A program made the translations under genes and the position numbers. From the NCBI GenBank assembly GCA_032358255.1, contig JAULBX010025941.1:66321-130320 (forward strand): a stretch of DNA of 64,000 bases. Reading direction: 5' to 3'. The stretch's first letter is position 1. Every line of letters begins with the position of its first letter. Below, piece after piece: positions 31,203-43,100 of the stretch. The stretch comes from Heterotrichella gracilis (taxonomy: Eukaryota > Sar > Xanthophyceae > Tribonematales > Xanthonemataceae). The notes under the pieces are model-generated. The model did no database searches and was not told where the DNA came from. It worked only from the letters and a program-made list of their open reading frames with translations.

Positions 31203-32624
31203 ATCATTAACCAACTTTGACCGGGAGTGTCAAACCCATGCATGCCGTCAGCACCCCACAGGAAAACATGGAAAAGAGAGTTGGATTTAACAGGTACAGC
31301 GTGCGTTGCCGAATACCAGCGATGTGTCTTTGGCATTATACAAAACTGAGTACCTGTACGCTGCAGCCATCGGGCAATGCATGCATATGGCCAGTTGCAA
31401 GGGGGGAATGGTAGCAGAAGACAAAGCCAGATAACCCTGCCTCAAGGCCAATGCCAAATTAACTACTGGTACTTGGGGACATGTAGGTATTTTACATCCA
31501 AAGACAAAGTGGTAGCTTCTAGTACCAAGACTCCACAATTCCGTTCCAAACGGAGTTAGGCAGGTAGGCTACCACCTGCCGGCCACATTTCACAAGTCAA
31601 TCATCGCCAATGACCTCACGAGGCAGAGGCATTGCCGTGCTAATGGGCTAGTCCAAGCAGTCTGGCCAAGCACTGCTGATCAGCAGATTATATGCCATGT
31701 CTATCAGTGCGCCAGCAAGCGGAAGTATAATTTGGTTGAACTTCCCCACCCGCTCGGCATGTCACTCAAGGCTACCAGAGATTTGTACCAACCACCACCG
31801 GCATGCCATATTACCATTATGAAAGCAAATTGAGAATGTGGAAGTTGAATGCGCACAACAGCCTGGGACCGTGCATGTGCAGGGACCAAAGTACCGGTAG
31901 TGTGTATTATTGCACTTTTAAAGTGGAGTGTTACTCAGCTCAAATTTCCACGAAAGAATATATTTTCTCTCCTTTCTCGCAACCTTAAACACTGTTGAGT
32001 TTCACTCACGTGTCCTAGCAGGTGCGTACCAATTTGGTCACAAAATGCCAATGGCAGGACAGCGCGCTGCTGTGCCACCCCTGCCTATCACTCAGCGACA
32101 AACGCAGCTTGAAAAAAGGGGCTGGGTCACTCAACTTACTCGATTTGAAACTATCTTGACCATATGAAATGGTGACTTTGCAGTCTACAAACCTCAAAGG
32201 GCTATTGACGGGTTCGTTCATTCCTCAGGATATGTTGAGAGGGTTTGTTTTGGATTCCATCACCTACCACACCAGCATAAATACGCGAGTAAATGGGGAG
32301 GGTAAACGTGAGTGGCAAGGAAACTGCTCGAGGCCAACAATGCGCATGCCGATTGGATGCAACAACGGATTAACACATGACAAAACGAGACGGAAAGAAG
32401 GAGAAATGTGCAAAGGACCATGAACAGGAACAATCAAATGTACACATAAATCGCATATACCTACAAGCAGGCACACAACTCTATACCAGGATTGGCCGCT
32501 CAACACAGGCACGAATCAACAAATGATCTGTTGCCGTTGCTGCTATTACAAACGCAGTCATTACCACACCTTAAAAACCCTTTAGGGTCTGCGTGCTGTC
32601 ATAAACTCTTGCCTAGCGCACCTT
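31203..32624. other. Gene-free region between the UBZ-SAM and Reeler-b561 genes
   Basis: I see no supported coding region. Composition is clearly more AT-rich than in the flanking genes, with no telomere-type blocks until 32580. Promoter DNA for the UBZ-SAM gene should lie near its left end, but no clear core element can be named. Confidence 0.4.
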
Positions 32625-32650
32625 CCCCGTGTAAAAACCCTTACACGGGG
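32625..32650. terminator. Perfect hairpin at the stop codon of the b561 gene
   Basis: CCCCGTGTAA (32625-32634) and TTACACGGGG (32641-32650) form a perfect 10-base inverted repeat with a six-base loop. On the minus strand the gene's TAA stop lies inside one arm, so the mRNA could fold at the stop codon. Confidence 0.5.
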
Positions 32651-35600
32651 TATTTTGGGCCGGCTACCCTTCCAGCAGCAGGCACACCCATGACAGGCGG
32701 CGCCTCCTCACTCCCCCAGCGGGTAAGCTCCAATTTGGGGTCGACACCCTCCCCATCCAACCCACTCCCCTGCTCCTCCCTCGCCATCGGCACAGCAGCC
32801 TTACCCCCCTCGTCCCCCCTCCGGCACCGCCCCACCTCCAGGCCCACCCCCAGCACCACCACCACCACCACCGCGGCGGTGCAGCCCCCCACCCACACCA
32901 CCCAGCCGTTGCCGGTCCCCCGGAGGCTGTGCGTGAGCGCCAATCCCAGGTAGGTATTTGCAATCCCCGCCCATGTGGAGCTGTGTCCCATGAGGGTGTG
33001 TGCCAGGGACCAGGCACGGCGGGTTGGGTGGGTGGGGCCTGGTCGGAAGATGCCCCCGGCAACCTGCGCAATGGGGAAGATCATTGTGAAATGACATACT
33101 CGCTGAATGTTTAGAAAAAAACACGTTGGTGAAAAGGGCAAAGAGGGTGGTATTAAATGTAGAGCTCGTTACCCTACCCATTTCATTATATCTATAGACT
33201 CCAAAACAAATGATTTGTTTTGAGCGTGCGTTATCTAGGGGAGAGCTCAAATCCATGTTGGCCCGGGGCACATTGTCTGCCATGGGATATATGACCTTGT
33301 CCAATTGGTTCAAATCCCCACCCCACCATCACCCTTGGGCCTCACCTGCAGGCCTGCAGCCGCCAGCAGTGCGATGCCCACCCCCTTGTGCGCCAGGCCA
33401 CGTTTAGGGTTTTAGTCTAAACCCTACAACCCAAACCCTAACGTTCTCTCTACCAGCCTCACCTGCAGGCCTGCAGCCGCCAGCAGTGCAATGCCCACCC
33501 CCTTGTGCGCCAGCCCCATCCCCCCCTTGGTCATTCCGGAGGGGAGGGTGGCAAAGCCGATGGCGCTGCCGGCGATGAATAGGGCCAGGCCTAGCAACTG
33601 CAAAATAGGACGGAAATTTCAGAAACGTGGGACGTTTGAAGTGTGGTTGAAAATGTGGATGGCACAGCCGATGGCGCTGCCGGCAATGAAGAGGGCCAAA
33701 CCCAGGAGCTGTAGAATAGGGGTGAAATGTCAGGAATGTGGAAAAATTGAAGCGCACACGATGTGAATTTTTGAGTGGCAAGGGGATTGTGCTGCCGGCG
33801 ATGAACAGGGCCAGGCCAAGGAAATGCACAATGGCAGGGAGAGGGATATATGCATTTGCATTTTTTAAATGGGGAAAGGGGCTGGGGAAATGGGCGTCTT
33901 AAAGGGATCATGGTATTTGGGGTACTGTGTGCGCCAAGCAAGAGGGTGGTCACGTCAGGGACAATAAAATCTTTCATGTGGGTACATGTGTTCCCCTCAC
34001 CTGCAGCCCCCTGTGCATCTCAAACCACGCGCCGCCCTTGCCACCCATCGCCTGCACCGCCCACCGGTGCCGTGCGGCCATGCCCCCCACCGGCACCACC
34101 ACCAGCCACGCAGCCGCCATCAGCCCCCCGTGCCACGCGGCCCAGGTGGTGGTGGAGGTGGTGGTGCTGCTGCTCACAACGGCGCTGGAACCTGGAAAAT
34201 ACAGATTTCGACCTGAGAAAATGTGTAGAATTCCACCTGTTTTATGGACAACAGATTATATAAGTGTGATTTTCAAAAGCTGACAGATTATAAAGGGTGT
34301 GTTGGTCAGGGCTTAGCCTCTGTGAAACTCTGAGATTGGAGTGGAAAATGCTACACAGCCCATGTGACGGTGGATGTGGTGCCGCTGTTGCGCAAAACAG
34401 GGCTGAAATTTGAAAATTTGTGTTTACGTGCGTGTTGTGCTAATCTGGCTGTATTCTGGAACACATGTACCGACGATTGCGCCTGTGTGTTGTTCTGGAG
34501 GGTTATTTTGGAGGGCAGTGTTTAGAGGAAGGCAGGGTTTCTTTCCCTCACCTCCTGTTGTGTCTCCTGGGTATATCGTAGCCCCCCCTGCCTCATAGTG
34601 CATGGACAGGGTGGACTGAGACCCTAGGGCATAGATGAGGGCGATGCCTGGGGGAGGGGGGGAAGAGGTTCAATCACAAGGGGATGAACCAAATTGGAGC
34701 AGTGGGTGTGACAAGGTCCCTGAACTCTTTGCAGATACCATCTGCTCATGAAGCATGGTTACGGATGATCTAGATGGCTGCCAGTCCGGGCTCTAAATTG
34801 ACGACGAACACAAATAAGTAAATATCACGATGACCAATCGGTGGCTTCTGAACCATAGTGACAACAAAGTGATAGACGAGGGGTCAAACACATGGCATCC
34901 CCACCTGCTGCAGCGCTGAGGTCCCCAGAATACTGCGCCCCCCCCGCCACCATGCCGCGGCTGAGGCAGGCCACAGTGCCCCCCGAGGTGCTTGCCACCC
35001 CCACTCCGTAGGCCCAGTTGGTGGCGCTCTGGTCGGATGCTGACACTGAGTAGGATGAGAGGGTGTAGGGGGCGGCGGTGGGTGTGGCGGTGGTTGGGTC
35101 AACCCACGCGATGATGCTGTCTGCGGGGTTCATGCGGCCTGCGCGGAGTTTATTCCTTTTAAAGTCCTAATTAACATAGATTTTCCATGATAAAATTCAA
35201 TTGTGATAATGATGATGCTGTCAGGTTTACGTGACCGAAGTCAGGTGAGTTACTGTGTCATATAACTGTACTGCTGGTCCAGGAATGCAGAAAGTAGTTG
35301 ATGTTCATAAACAGATGTTGCCAATGGGTTGCAGCCCATGGCATGCGCACCACTCTTCTCGGATGCATGCATCGTCAAATGCAATTGTCGCTTCAATCGG
35401 TCAACCTCGTACTCACTGCTCTCGTGTCTGACACTGGGTCCAAATGGTTGCCACTCTTACCTGCATGTTGTGGGAATGCCATCGACACATATCCGGTGGT
35501 GGGAGCCTCCAGGGCCAAATGCAGCACCTGCCCCGAGCTGGAGCTTGAATCCATGTTTGAAGTTGACACCAGGCTGTTGGTGCAGGTGTTGTTGGGTGGC

Positions 35601-38600
35601 GAGGAGGCCGCGGCTGCTAGGGTATAGTGTAGGGTTGCGGTTCCCAGAGGGATTGAGCATTGGTAGCCGAGGAAGGAGGATGGGCAGGCGCTGGAGGCGG
35701 AGGCGGAGGTGGAGGGGGGTGGAGGGGCAGCCTGGGAGTGGGGGATGGTGTGTGTGAGTGAGGAGAGTAGTGTGTGAAAATGTGAGTATTTGTGCAGGGA
35801 GGCTGGCAGGGTCTGGTGCATACATGCGGGCACTGGCAATAGCTAATCCGGGGCCTAGTCTAGGTTCGATGCACTGCTGGTCACCTTGTCCGCATGTGTG
35901 CAAAAAAGCATTGTATAGTGATAGGTACAGGGTTTACGTTTGTATGTGCGCACAGGTGCATTACTGCTGGTCCATTTTCCATACATGATTAGGTCCAGTC
36001 CCTCATGCGCACCTGACTGGTCACGTCACTGCTTCCTGCTCTATCCCCGGTGCTCCCGGCTGTGCCTGGTGGGGGGGAGGAGGTGGTGGAGGAGGATGGA
36101 GGGGAGGTGGAGGCAGCGGGTGCAGTGGTTGGGAACTGGGATGCGCTCTGCCCCGGGGCAATCCCCACAAAACCCTGTACATCCCTGGGGTTGGAGAAAT
36201 TGGCACTGGTTGCATCCCCAGGTGCACCTGCATTATCACGATTTCCTCCCCTGTCCCCCCTGCCACCATCACCCCCCCTGTCCCCGTCGTGCTTTGGGAA
36301 CCCTGACGAGGGTGTGCCAGCGGTGGTGGGGGTGGTGGGGGTGGCAGTGGGTGGGGAAGTTTGGGAGGGGAGGGGTGGGGCCCCACCTGTGGAGGGTGTG
36401 GTGGAGGTGGTGGGTGGGGGTGGGGACCGCTGCTGTGGTGGGGGGCTAGCAATGACCATGGGTGGTGGTGGGGAGGAGGCTGTGGCCTTGAGTGGTGGTG
36501 GGGAGCTGGCTGTGGGTGTGGTGGTGGGCGTGGTGGTGGGCGTGGTGGTGGCTGCGGGTGGTGGTGGCGTGGCTGTGGGGGTGGGGGTGGCTGCCAGTGG
36601 GGGTGGTGAGCTGGGGTTGCCTGCAACGGGGAGTGAAAAAGGATAAGAAGGTGGTCATTGTCTTGTGTATATGTATTGCACGCGGCTACAACAAGACTTG
36701 ATGACAGTAATTATCGTGATTTTATACTGTACCAACAGAGCCGTTGCGACGGGAGGCTATTCCAGTCACAAGTCGCACGGCATCCCCACACGCTGCCGTC
36801 CTACAGATTACAGCATAGTGTGCACTGCATGCATCATGGAATGTTGCAATTTGGTGTGGCAGTCAATGCATCAGTGTTGTCAGGCTGTCAGGCATCACTC
36901 ACATGCAGCCGTTGCACAGGTGGCGTCAGCTGTGAGTGCCAGGGTGTATGACAGCAGGCCACCCCACTGGCTGTCGGTACTGGTCACGTGCACCTGGACG
37001 CCGCCAGAGGTGCCTGCGGGGAAAGTGCCAAAGAAATGTTTATCGATTAAATGAATGAGCACTTTCAGGCTCCTGTATCAGAACTGTCCGAAAGCATACT
37101 AATCATTAGGTGAATAGATGTATTCCGGCATAAACCCTAAAACCCTAACCACATGAAAATACGGGGAAACAGTGAAGACGCGTCTTGTTTGGTGGCCATG
37201 TATGCAATGTGGCTGTGTGTGATACAAAAACCAGCTACCTTGACACTTACAGTTATACCATGGGAGATTATAAATGTACAATCTGTAGCCCCCCTGGTTA
37301 TACCCCCACTCCACCCACCTGTGCAAGGTGCAGTCCAGTGCAGCTGCCACTCTGTTGTGGGGGAGGTGGTCTGGGAGGTGAAGCGGTTGGGGCTGAAAGG
37401 TAGGGGGGGGAGAGGTGGGTGTTAGTGCATTCCATGTTTGAAGCCAGATAACAAGTCCATGAGCCAAGGCTTGTCTGTCACTGTTTTCCAGCGTGACCCT
37501 GGTAAACCCCAAAATCCTAAACCCTCGCGTGCATGAAAATTTGTTATTTCATTGCATAAATGTAGGATGCACACATTGTGTGGTAGTGTGATGCGCACTT
37601 GTATACATGTCGCGGCAGAGCATGCACACACTAAAAATCGTGCCGCATGCACCCAGTACATATAGGACACACACCACACATCTGATGCGCGCACAAACAG
37701 GCGTTACACAGGTTGCCTAACTCACCAGCCATACGAGTCTGTCTGGCCCGTGTTCACAAACTGTCCCGCACTGGCCACCACGTAGATGAGGCGCCCGCTG
37801 CTGAAGCTCATCTGCAAGCGGGTTTTTTTTTAGGGTTAAGGGTATAGGGTTAAGGGCATTAAGCGCGTGTGAGATGGTTTCCGCTAGTGAGCTCATCCGC
37901 ATGAAGGGGAGGGTTTAAGGTTTAGGGTTTAGTGCATTGAGCGTGTGTGTTGAAGCTCATCTGCAGGCAAGGGGGGAAGCATAAAGTGTTGTGCATGGGG
38001 ACACACGATATTGTCAGAAAGAACAAAATGTGTGTTCTAACTAAAGTTTCCTTGGTGATCTGGCTGTAAGAAGGGTTTATGGTGTAGGGTGTAGCCAAAG
38101 TCAGTAGTAAGGGTTCAGGGTCTGTGGCCACAGTGTGAGGGAGGCAAAGTGGCTGTGTACACCACAAGCATGCTGTCTTGTGCGTTGCTACACGCAGTGC
38201 AAGTGGTGAAAAGCCTGCTGCGGTGCTATTTCACGGGGATACAAACGAGTGACCAACAGTAGCCCCGCAACCCCCCTCCCCTCACCGTGATTGTATGTGT
38301 TCCCCCTGGGCAGAAGCTGCCCCCCCCTCCCCCACCACTGCTGTCGGCTGCCAGTGTCACGGTGATGCCGCTGCAGAGGGGGGAGGCACGCGTGAGGGTG
38401 GGGAGGGAGGTGAGGGGTGGGGGGTTGTCAGGGTCGAGGGTGTACCCTATTAGGGTTAAGGTTTAAGGTTTCCTGGCAGGGTTTCAGGTCAGTGGTGCGC
38501 TGATACCAGCACTAGTCACTGCTGTTGTTCACCACCTGAGGTTTGGGTTACACCCTATCAGCGGTTGCACGCGCCTCTGTCCCTAGCCAGTCGGGGCCAA

Positions 38601-39064
38601 GGAGGAAGTCAGCACCCGATCAGACAAGAAATTTGCCAATCCGACAAGGGAGTCGGAAAGGGAGTCTGCTGTTAGCGAAGTGCACGGAGATGAGCTTAGG
38701 AAACCGCGCAGTACGCCAGGCTGTGGAGGATTTGCTCCGACAAGGTGAAACGCCACCCATGGCTAGCGCTAGGCTGGCTTCCATGGAAGTTAAGAATGGG
38801 AAATCCGCCGCAACCCGACGTGCAAGACAAAATCTTTGCAGGAATAAACGCAAGGGGGTTTCGTAAACTACAGTAGCGCAACGGCTGCCGGTACCTGTCT
38901 TACCTGTCTTGGGTGGGCGCGCTGTGCGGGCCCTGGCTGCCGGTGGGCACCGCCGTGCAGTCGTTCCCTGCTCGGTCCGTGTAGTAAAAGGGGTAGGCGG
39001 TGGTTGGGTGCAAACCCGCCAGGGCGGCGGCCAAAGCCACCACCAAAAGCAGCTGGGCGCGCAT
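32641..39064 (-). CDS. Reeler-DOMON-cytochrome b561 membrane protein
   Basis: Secreted or surface-exposed transmembrane ferric reductase-like protein; this family moves electrons from ascorbate across membranes by way of haem. Exon 1 (38904-39064) encodes the signal peptide MRAQLLLVVALAAALAGL then AYPFYYTDRAGNDC. Exons 38286-38370, 37726-37811, 37319-37392 and about 36914-37015 build a Reeler domain (ITVTLAADSS, FCPGGTHTIT, RFTSQTTSPTTEWQLHWTAP, GGVQVHVTSTDSQWGGLLSY). Exon ~36012-36619 is a long Pro/Thr/Ser linker, probably glycosylated. A DOMON domain follows (ALEAPTTGYVSMAFPQHAG at about 35460-35560, MNPADSIIAWVD at 35098-35133). The b561 core follows: HGGLMAAAWLVVVPVGG and MHRGLQ (about 33999-34190), GMGLAHKGVGIALLAAAGLQ (about 33462-33592), and RAWSLAHTLMGHSSTWAGIA (32950-33060). 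The first four exon junctions agree in phase. Stop at 32641. Confidence 0.87.
33341..33520 (-). repeat. b561 exon 3'-edge duplication around telomere units
   Basis: About 59 bases covering the exon end (HKGVGIALLAAAGLQ and its CTGCAG|GTGAGG donor) occur at 33461-33520 and again at 33341-33399 with one or two changes. TTTAGGG/CCCTAAA blocks fill 33403-33442. Confidence 0.9.
33545..33835 (-). repeat. Three copies of a b561 exon 5' edge
   Basis: The segment coding LLGLALFIAGSAIG (33555-33600) recurs at 33665-33712 and 33785-33832. Divergence rises with distance from the exon. Spacers contain GTGGAAA.TTGAAG-like sequence, so the whole ~115-base unit, not just the exon edge, was copied. Confidence 0.8.
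35985..36620 (-). repeat. Low-complexity Pro/Thr/Ser coding tract
   Basis: The minus strand reads as runs of ATTTPTTTPTTTPTASSPPP and similar, built on CCACCACC and ACGCCCACCACC units at 36500-36560. All three frames of the minus strand stay open here because of base composition; the frame continuous with DATSANFSNPRD is preferred. It is the extracellular hinge between the Reeler and DOMON domains. Confidence 0.65.
37790..37970 (-). repeat. Reeler exon 5'-edge copies with telomere-type blocks
   Basis: The acceptor edge CTGAAGCTCATCTGCA (37800-37815) is echoed at about 37886-37903 and 37952-37968. TTAGGG-type blocks lie at 37831-37858 and 37916-37933. Confidence 0.7.
38540..38890. mobile_element. 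Possible small insertion in Reeler gene intron 1
   Basis: The intron holds ~330 bases unlike its neighbours: more balanced composition and no telomere blocks. A 10-base near-perfect inverted repeat at its ends (CAGCGGTTGC at 38559-38568 and GCAACGGCTG at 38878-38887) hints at a DNA-transposon origin. A 107-codon frame on the plus strand (38543-38866) spans it and ends in a basic patch (ATRRARQNLCRNKRKGVS), but no protein family is recognised. Confidence 0.4.
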
Positions 39065-40145
39065 GGTGGTGAAGGTAATGCACAAAGTGGTGCTGGGCAG
39101 GGTTGGGTGCCGCCGGGTGGGGGCTAGTCTGCCAAGCCAACTTGCACTGCGGCGAACGATGTGAATGTGATGCAAGCCCAGTAGGTTTCCGTATATAAGC
39201 GAAGGTTGCTGTTCCAACTCCTTTTCAAGCGGCAGGGAAAGGTGTGTATCGGAGCCAAGTTGGAAGTTTACCGTTGCCCAAAGTCCACAGGACAGGAGCT
39301 GCGATGGAAGTCAAGCAGATAGGCGACGTCGATGCTTGATACTGGTAACGCGCTTATATGAAGACAATGTGCAATGGGCAGGTGGTTAGATATATGTCAC
39401 GCTTTTGATGTGCTCATTCAAACGCTTGTGGGCACGTATATGTACGGGGTGCGTTCACAGCATGTGCACATGCCGATCGACCACGAGCTGTTCGAGTTCT
39501 GCTGCACCAGTTTCCCTTTCAGCGGCCACGTACGGTTGCACCCACCCCAACCCTCTGGCCTGAATTCCAAGCCAGTGTCACACCCGACCTGGTTGCGCAG
39601 TCGGCCGAACCACGAGGCCAGCGTGACGACGAGCGAGGCCTGGCCCTGGCACTGCCAGTGGCTTCTGGCGTGGCTTCGCATTATCAAATTGAGAATCGTG
39701 GTCAACACGTGCTGCCTCGACGTCACTGTCAAGTAGCGCAGAAAAGCATGTCTTGGGACTAGTCGTGCTCACCAACGGGAAGACTGTGTCCGTGCCACGG
39801 TAATGGTGGTGTGCAGTGCAGGCATCGTGTTTTATGCATGCACGCCCATGGGTGTGAAACCATCAACCAACCTGGATGCGATCTTGTATCCGTCTTACGT
39901 ACAAATTCCTTATACATGGCTACTCCTCAACGCAACAAAGTACATTGCACTCGAAGCAGGCTATGTCAACCACAAACCATATGTATACCCACAGCCTTCC
40001 CACAGGGCTGAGCGTCCCTCAACCCTGACCTGACTCCTTAAGACAATTCAGCGCCAAACGTTGCCACCTCCCCGGCTGTTCAATAACTCCTGTAAATCAA
40101 CTGCCTCCCCTGCTGCGCCCATCCCTTGGTAGGGTCCCCGCACCC
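39065..40145. promoter_or_regulatory. Upstream region of the Reeler gene and spacer
   Basis: Contains the promoter side of the Reeler gene: on the minus strand a TATA-like TATATACGG lies near 39190-39198, about 130 bases before the ATG. Opposing open frames at 39374-39736 (plus) and 39418-39732 (minus) have no family support. The rest shows no gene. Confidence 0.4.
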
Positions 40146-43100
40146 TCACCCTCCTTGCCCAAACTCAGGCAGCACCGGCAGCACCTGCTCAATACTCTTC
40201 ATATCCTCCAACCCCCCGAGGCTGGGCAGCTGCTCATCCGGCAACTCAGCCAGCGCCACATCACCCCCGCCACCTGGCGCCGGCTGCGCACCCCCACGGC
40301 CATCCGCCACGCGCGCCGCGCCGCCGCCGCCCGCCGCCTGGTTCGGCATGACGCCGCCGGCCGCGTGCACCCCCGCCATGTGCATGGCGAGGCTCGGCCA
40401 CTCGGACGCCATCGGCATGTCGATGGACAGCATCGCCTCGTTCGGCATGTGCCCCAAGGCGGCCTGCGGCGCGGGCCCGAGCGCGGCGATGTCCTCTGGG
40501 GACCGCCACCGTCCCGACAACAGCTGCTGCATCAGGCCCTGCATCTCGGGCGACTGGAAGGGGGTGGGGCCCCGCGCCCCCGCCTGCTGCTGGTTTGACG
40601 CTGGCTGGGGCTGCGGTGGGAGCTGCTGGGATGGAGCCCCGCGGGCCGGGTGTGGTAGGGATGGGAACGGGACCTGTGGGGATTGCTCCCCGCGCCGGTT
40701 GCTCATGAAGAAGCCCATGAGGCTCTGCACCGTCTGGGAGTCTAGTTGGTCGCTGAAGTCCCTCTGCAGCCCTGTCTGCAGCTGCTGCTGCTGGTTGTGC
40801 TGGAAGGGCAGCTGGTGCGGGTTGGAAAGGGTGCCCCCGTTGCCCATCACCTGCAAACGATACCACGGAAGTCTTGGGACCAAGGTGAGGGAACGGGGTC
40901 CAAGTTACAACTAGCCACATCCAATCAGAATGGGTGACAGTATAGAACAGCTTGGAGCACAGTAGAGACAGGGAACATAGTAAAGCAGGTTGCAGACAGA
41001 AATAAAAATGGGGTAGGAACAACACCTGAACAGAAACCTGAACAGAAAAGAGGCAGAACAGGCATAAAAAAGAGCCTCAACCCAAAACCCAACTGTAGGA
41101 AAAGCAGATGCACACAGGGGATATACAGGGCAGCAGCCAAATAGAAGACGAAACGCCCATCACCTGCTGCATGAGGTTCTGGATGCCGGGGTCCCCAAAT
41201 GGCGTGAATTCCGACAGACCCTGCATTTGCACCCCTCCCTGGGACCGAGCAGCTCCTGGTGCCAGGGATGGCAATTGCACGCTGGGGAGGCCAGAAATGG
41301 TGTTTTGGAGGGAGGGGAGGCGGGCGGGGGGTGGGCCGAAGGGGGGGCGGGGTGGGTATGGCTGCTGTTGTGGGGGTAGGGGGATGGGGTAGAGGGGGGC
41401 GCTTGTGAGGGGGATGGGGGGCGGAGGGTAGGTGGGGTCTCGGGGCTGGTCAAAGTCGGAGCGGTTGCGCTTGGTGTGGGTAGGGGGGGCTGGGGAAGAG
41501 GTGGGGGCAAGGGGTTCAGTGTGATGACAAAAGGGCATATTAAACACGCAAAAGGGCTGCTGGGGGAGGATGAGTGCGAATGGCTGGAGGTGAATGTCCT
41601 GTGTAGCAACAGCCCCCATACGGCGGGCTTTTCATCATTATTCTGTTATTCTGTAACAGCCCCTATGATAATAAGTTCCTCCCTGGCCCACGCACAGGAT
41701 GCACGAACTAGGGTAATGGTGTAGGATTTAGGGTTGTAGGTTCCTGGCTGGCTACAGCCACCCACCATGTCCATGCACGTGTGCGTCCCCCTTGTGCTCC
41801 GCCCCACCCTCCCTTAGGGTTGTCTGGCTCCCGCCCAAACCCTCCCGTAGGTTCCCGCTGGCCCCCGCACCATGGCCGCTCCCGTGCCTCTGCACATCAT
41901 GCGGCATCTCTGCAGCCGCCACGTGGCGGTCCACCAGCGCGCGCACCTGCAGGGGGTGGGGTGAGGGTGAAGGTGAGGGGTGCAGGGAGGAGAGTAAAGG
42001 AGTGAGGAGGGGATTATATGGATGTGCTGGGGAGAGAGAGGGTGTTGCGGCATTTGTGATTCAATTCCTTTTGCGTCTGGGCTAGTACGGGGTTGGTAAC
42101 GCCTTGTAAGGCCGAGATCCCGCACTGACCGGCAGGCCGTAGGGTTCCTAGGGTTTAAGATTTGCACGCCGTAGGGTCCCTAGGGCTTAGGGTTTGCTGC
42201 AGGGTTTCCCTTACCTGGGCATGGATCTCGTTCAGCTGCGCCACCATGGCCCCAGGGACCCCAGGCTGGGATTGAACCCCTGCCAGATCCCGGGTGAAGC
42301 GCGATAGCTCCTGGGCACAGGGGAGGGAAAGTGTGGTTTAGGGTTTGGCTCAAGGGTTTAGCCTGACCACAGTTTCGGATGAGGGTTTAGAGTTCTCGCC
42401 TGGGTACAGAAGAGGGAAATGTGATGTATAGGGTTCGGGGGCCAGATGGAAAATAATATCATGTAATTCATCACATTTCTGCACCACGGCCTGTGCGCCA
42501 CCACCCACAAAGGGGTACATTGTAATTCAAAAGAATCCTGGCTATGTTTTCATACCCATTAAACCTCACCTGCAGCACACTTGCAAGCAGCTCCAACTGC
42601 TGCCTCTGGTACCCACCACCACCACCACCACCACCACCACCCACCCCCTGCTGCCCATGACTGCCAGCAGGGAGGGTGGGGGCGGTGGGGGGGTGGCCGT
42701 CGCTGGTGCTGCCCCCACTGCCCCCCCAGGAGGGGGGTTGGGGGTGGTGGGGGCCAATGGATGAGTCCGAGTCTGCGGGGTGATGGGTGTGGAGGCGGGT
42801 GTTGATGGTGTGGTGGGTGGCGCCGGGGGGGGCTGCAGCTAGAGGGGGCCCTGTGGGTGGGTGGGGATGGAGGGTATAAAACAGTAGGTTCGTGGGGGTG
42901 GCGAATGATAAGGATGCATCCGCATGCAACACATCATTTTCCACCCTTCCCTCTATTTGAGTCAGCCTCATGTGTTTGCACATGCACAAGCCCAACGCAC
43001 CACCCATCCCTCCCCCCCACCTCCTCGGTCACACACATGGCGGGCTGTGTACACAGCAACGAGGGGGGGAAATCTTAAGTCCTTAGTAAAGGAGACTCAT

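Noticed and set aside
39374-39736. Overlapping open frames on both strands upstream of the Reeler gene
   Set aside because: Both strands are open over the same stretch, with no family match; most likely chance.
40126-40914. 262-codon Cys/Ser-rich plus-strand frame
   Set aside because: Antisense of the Gln/Pro-rich last exon of the large minus-strand gene, which has better sequence logic and a spliced context.
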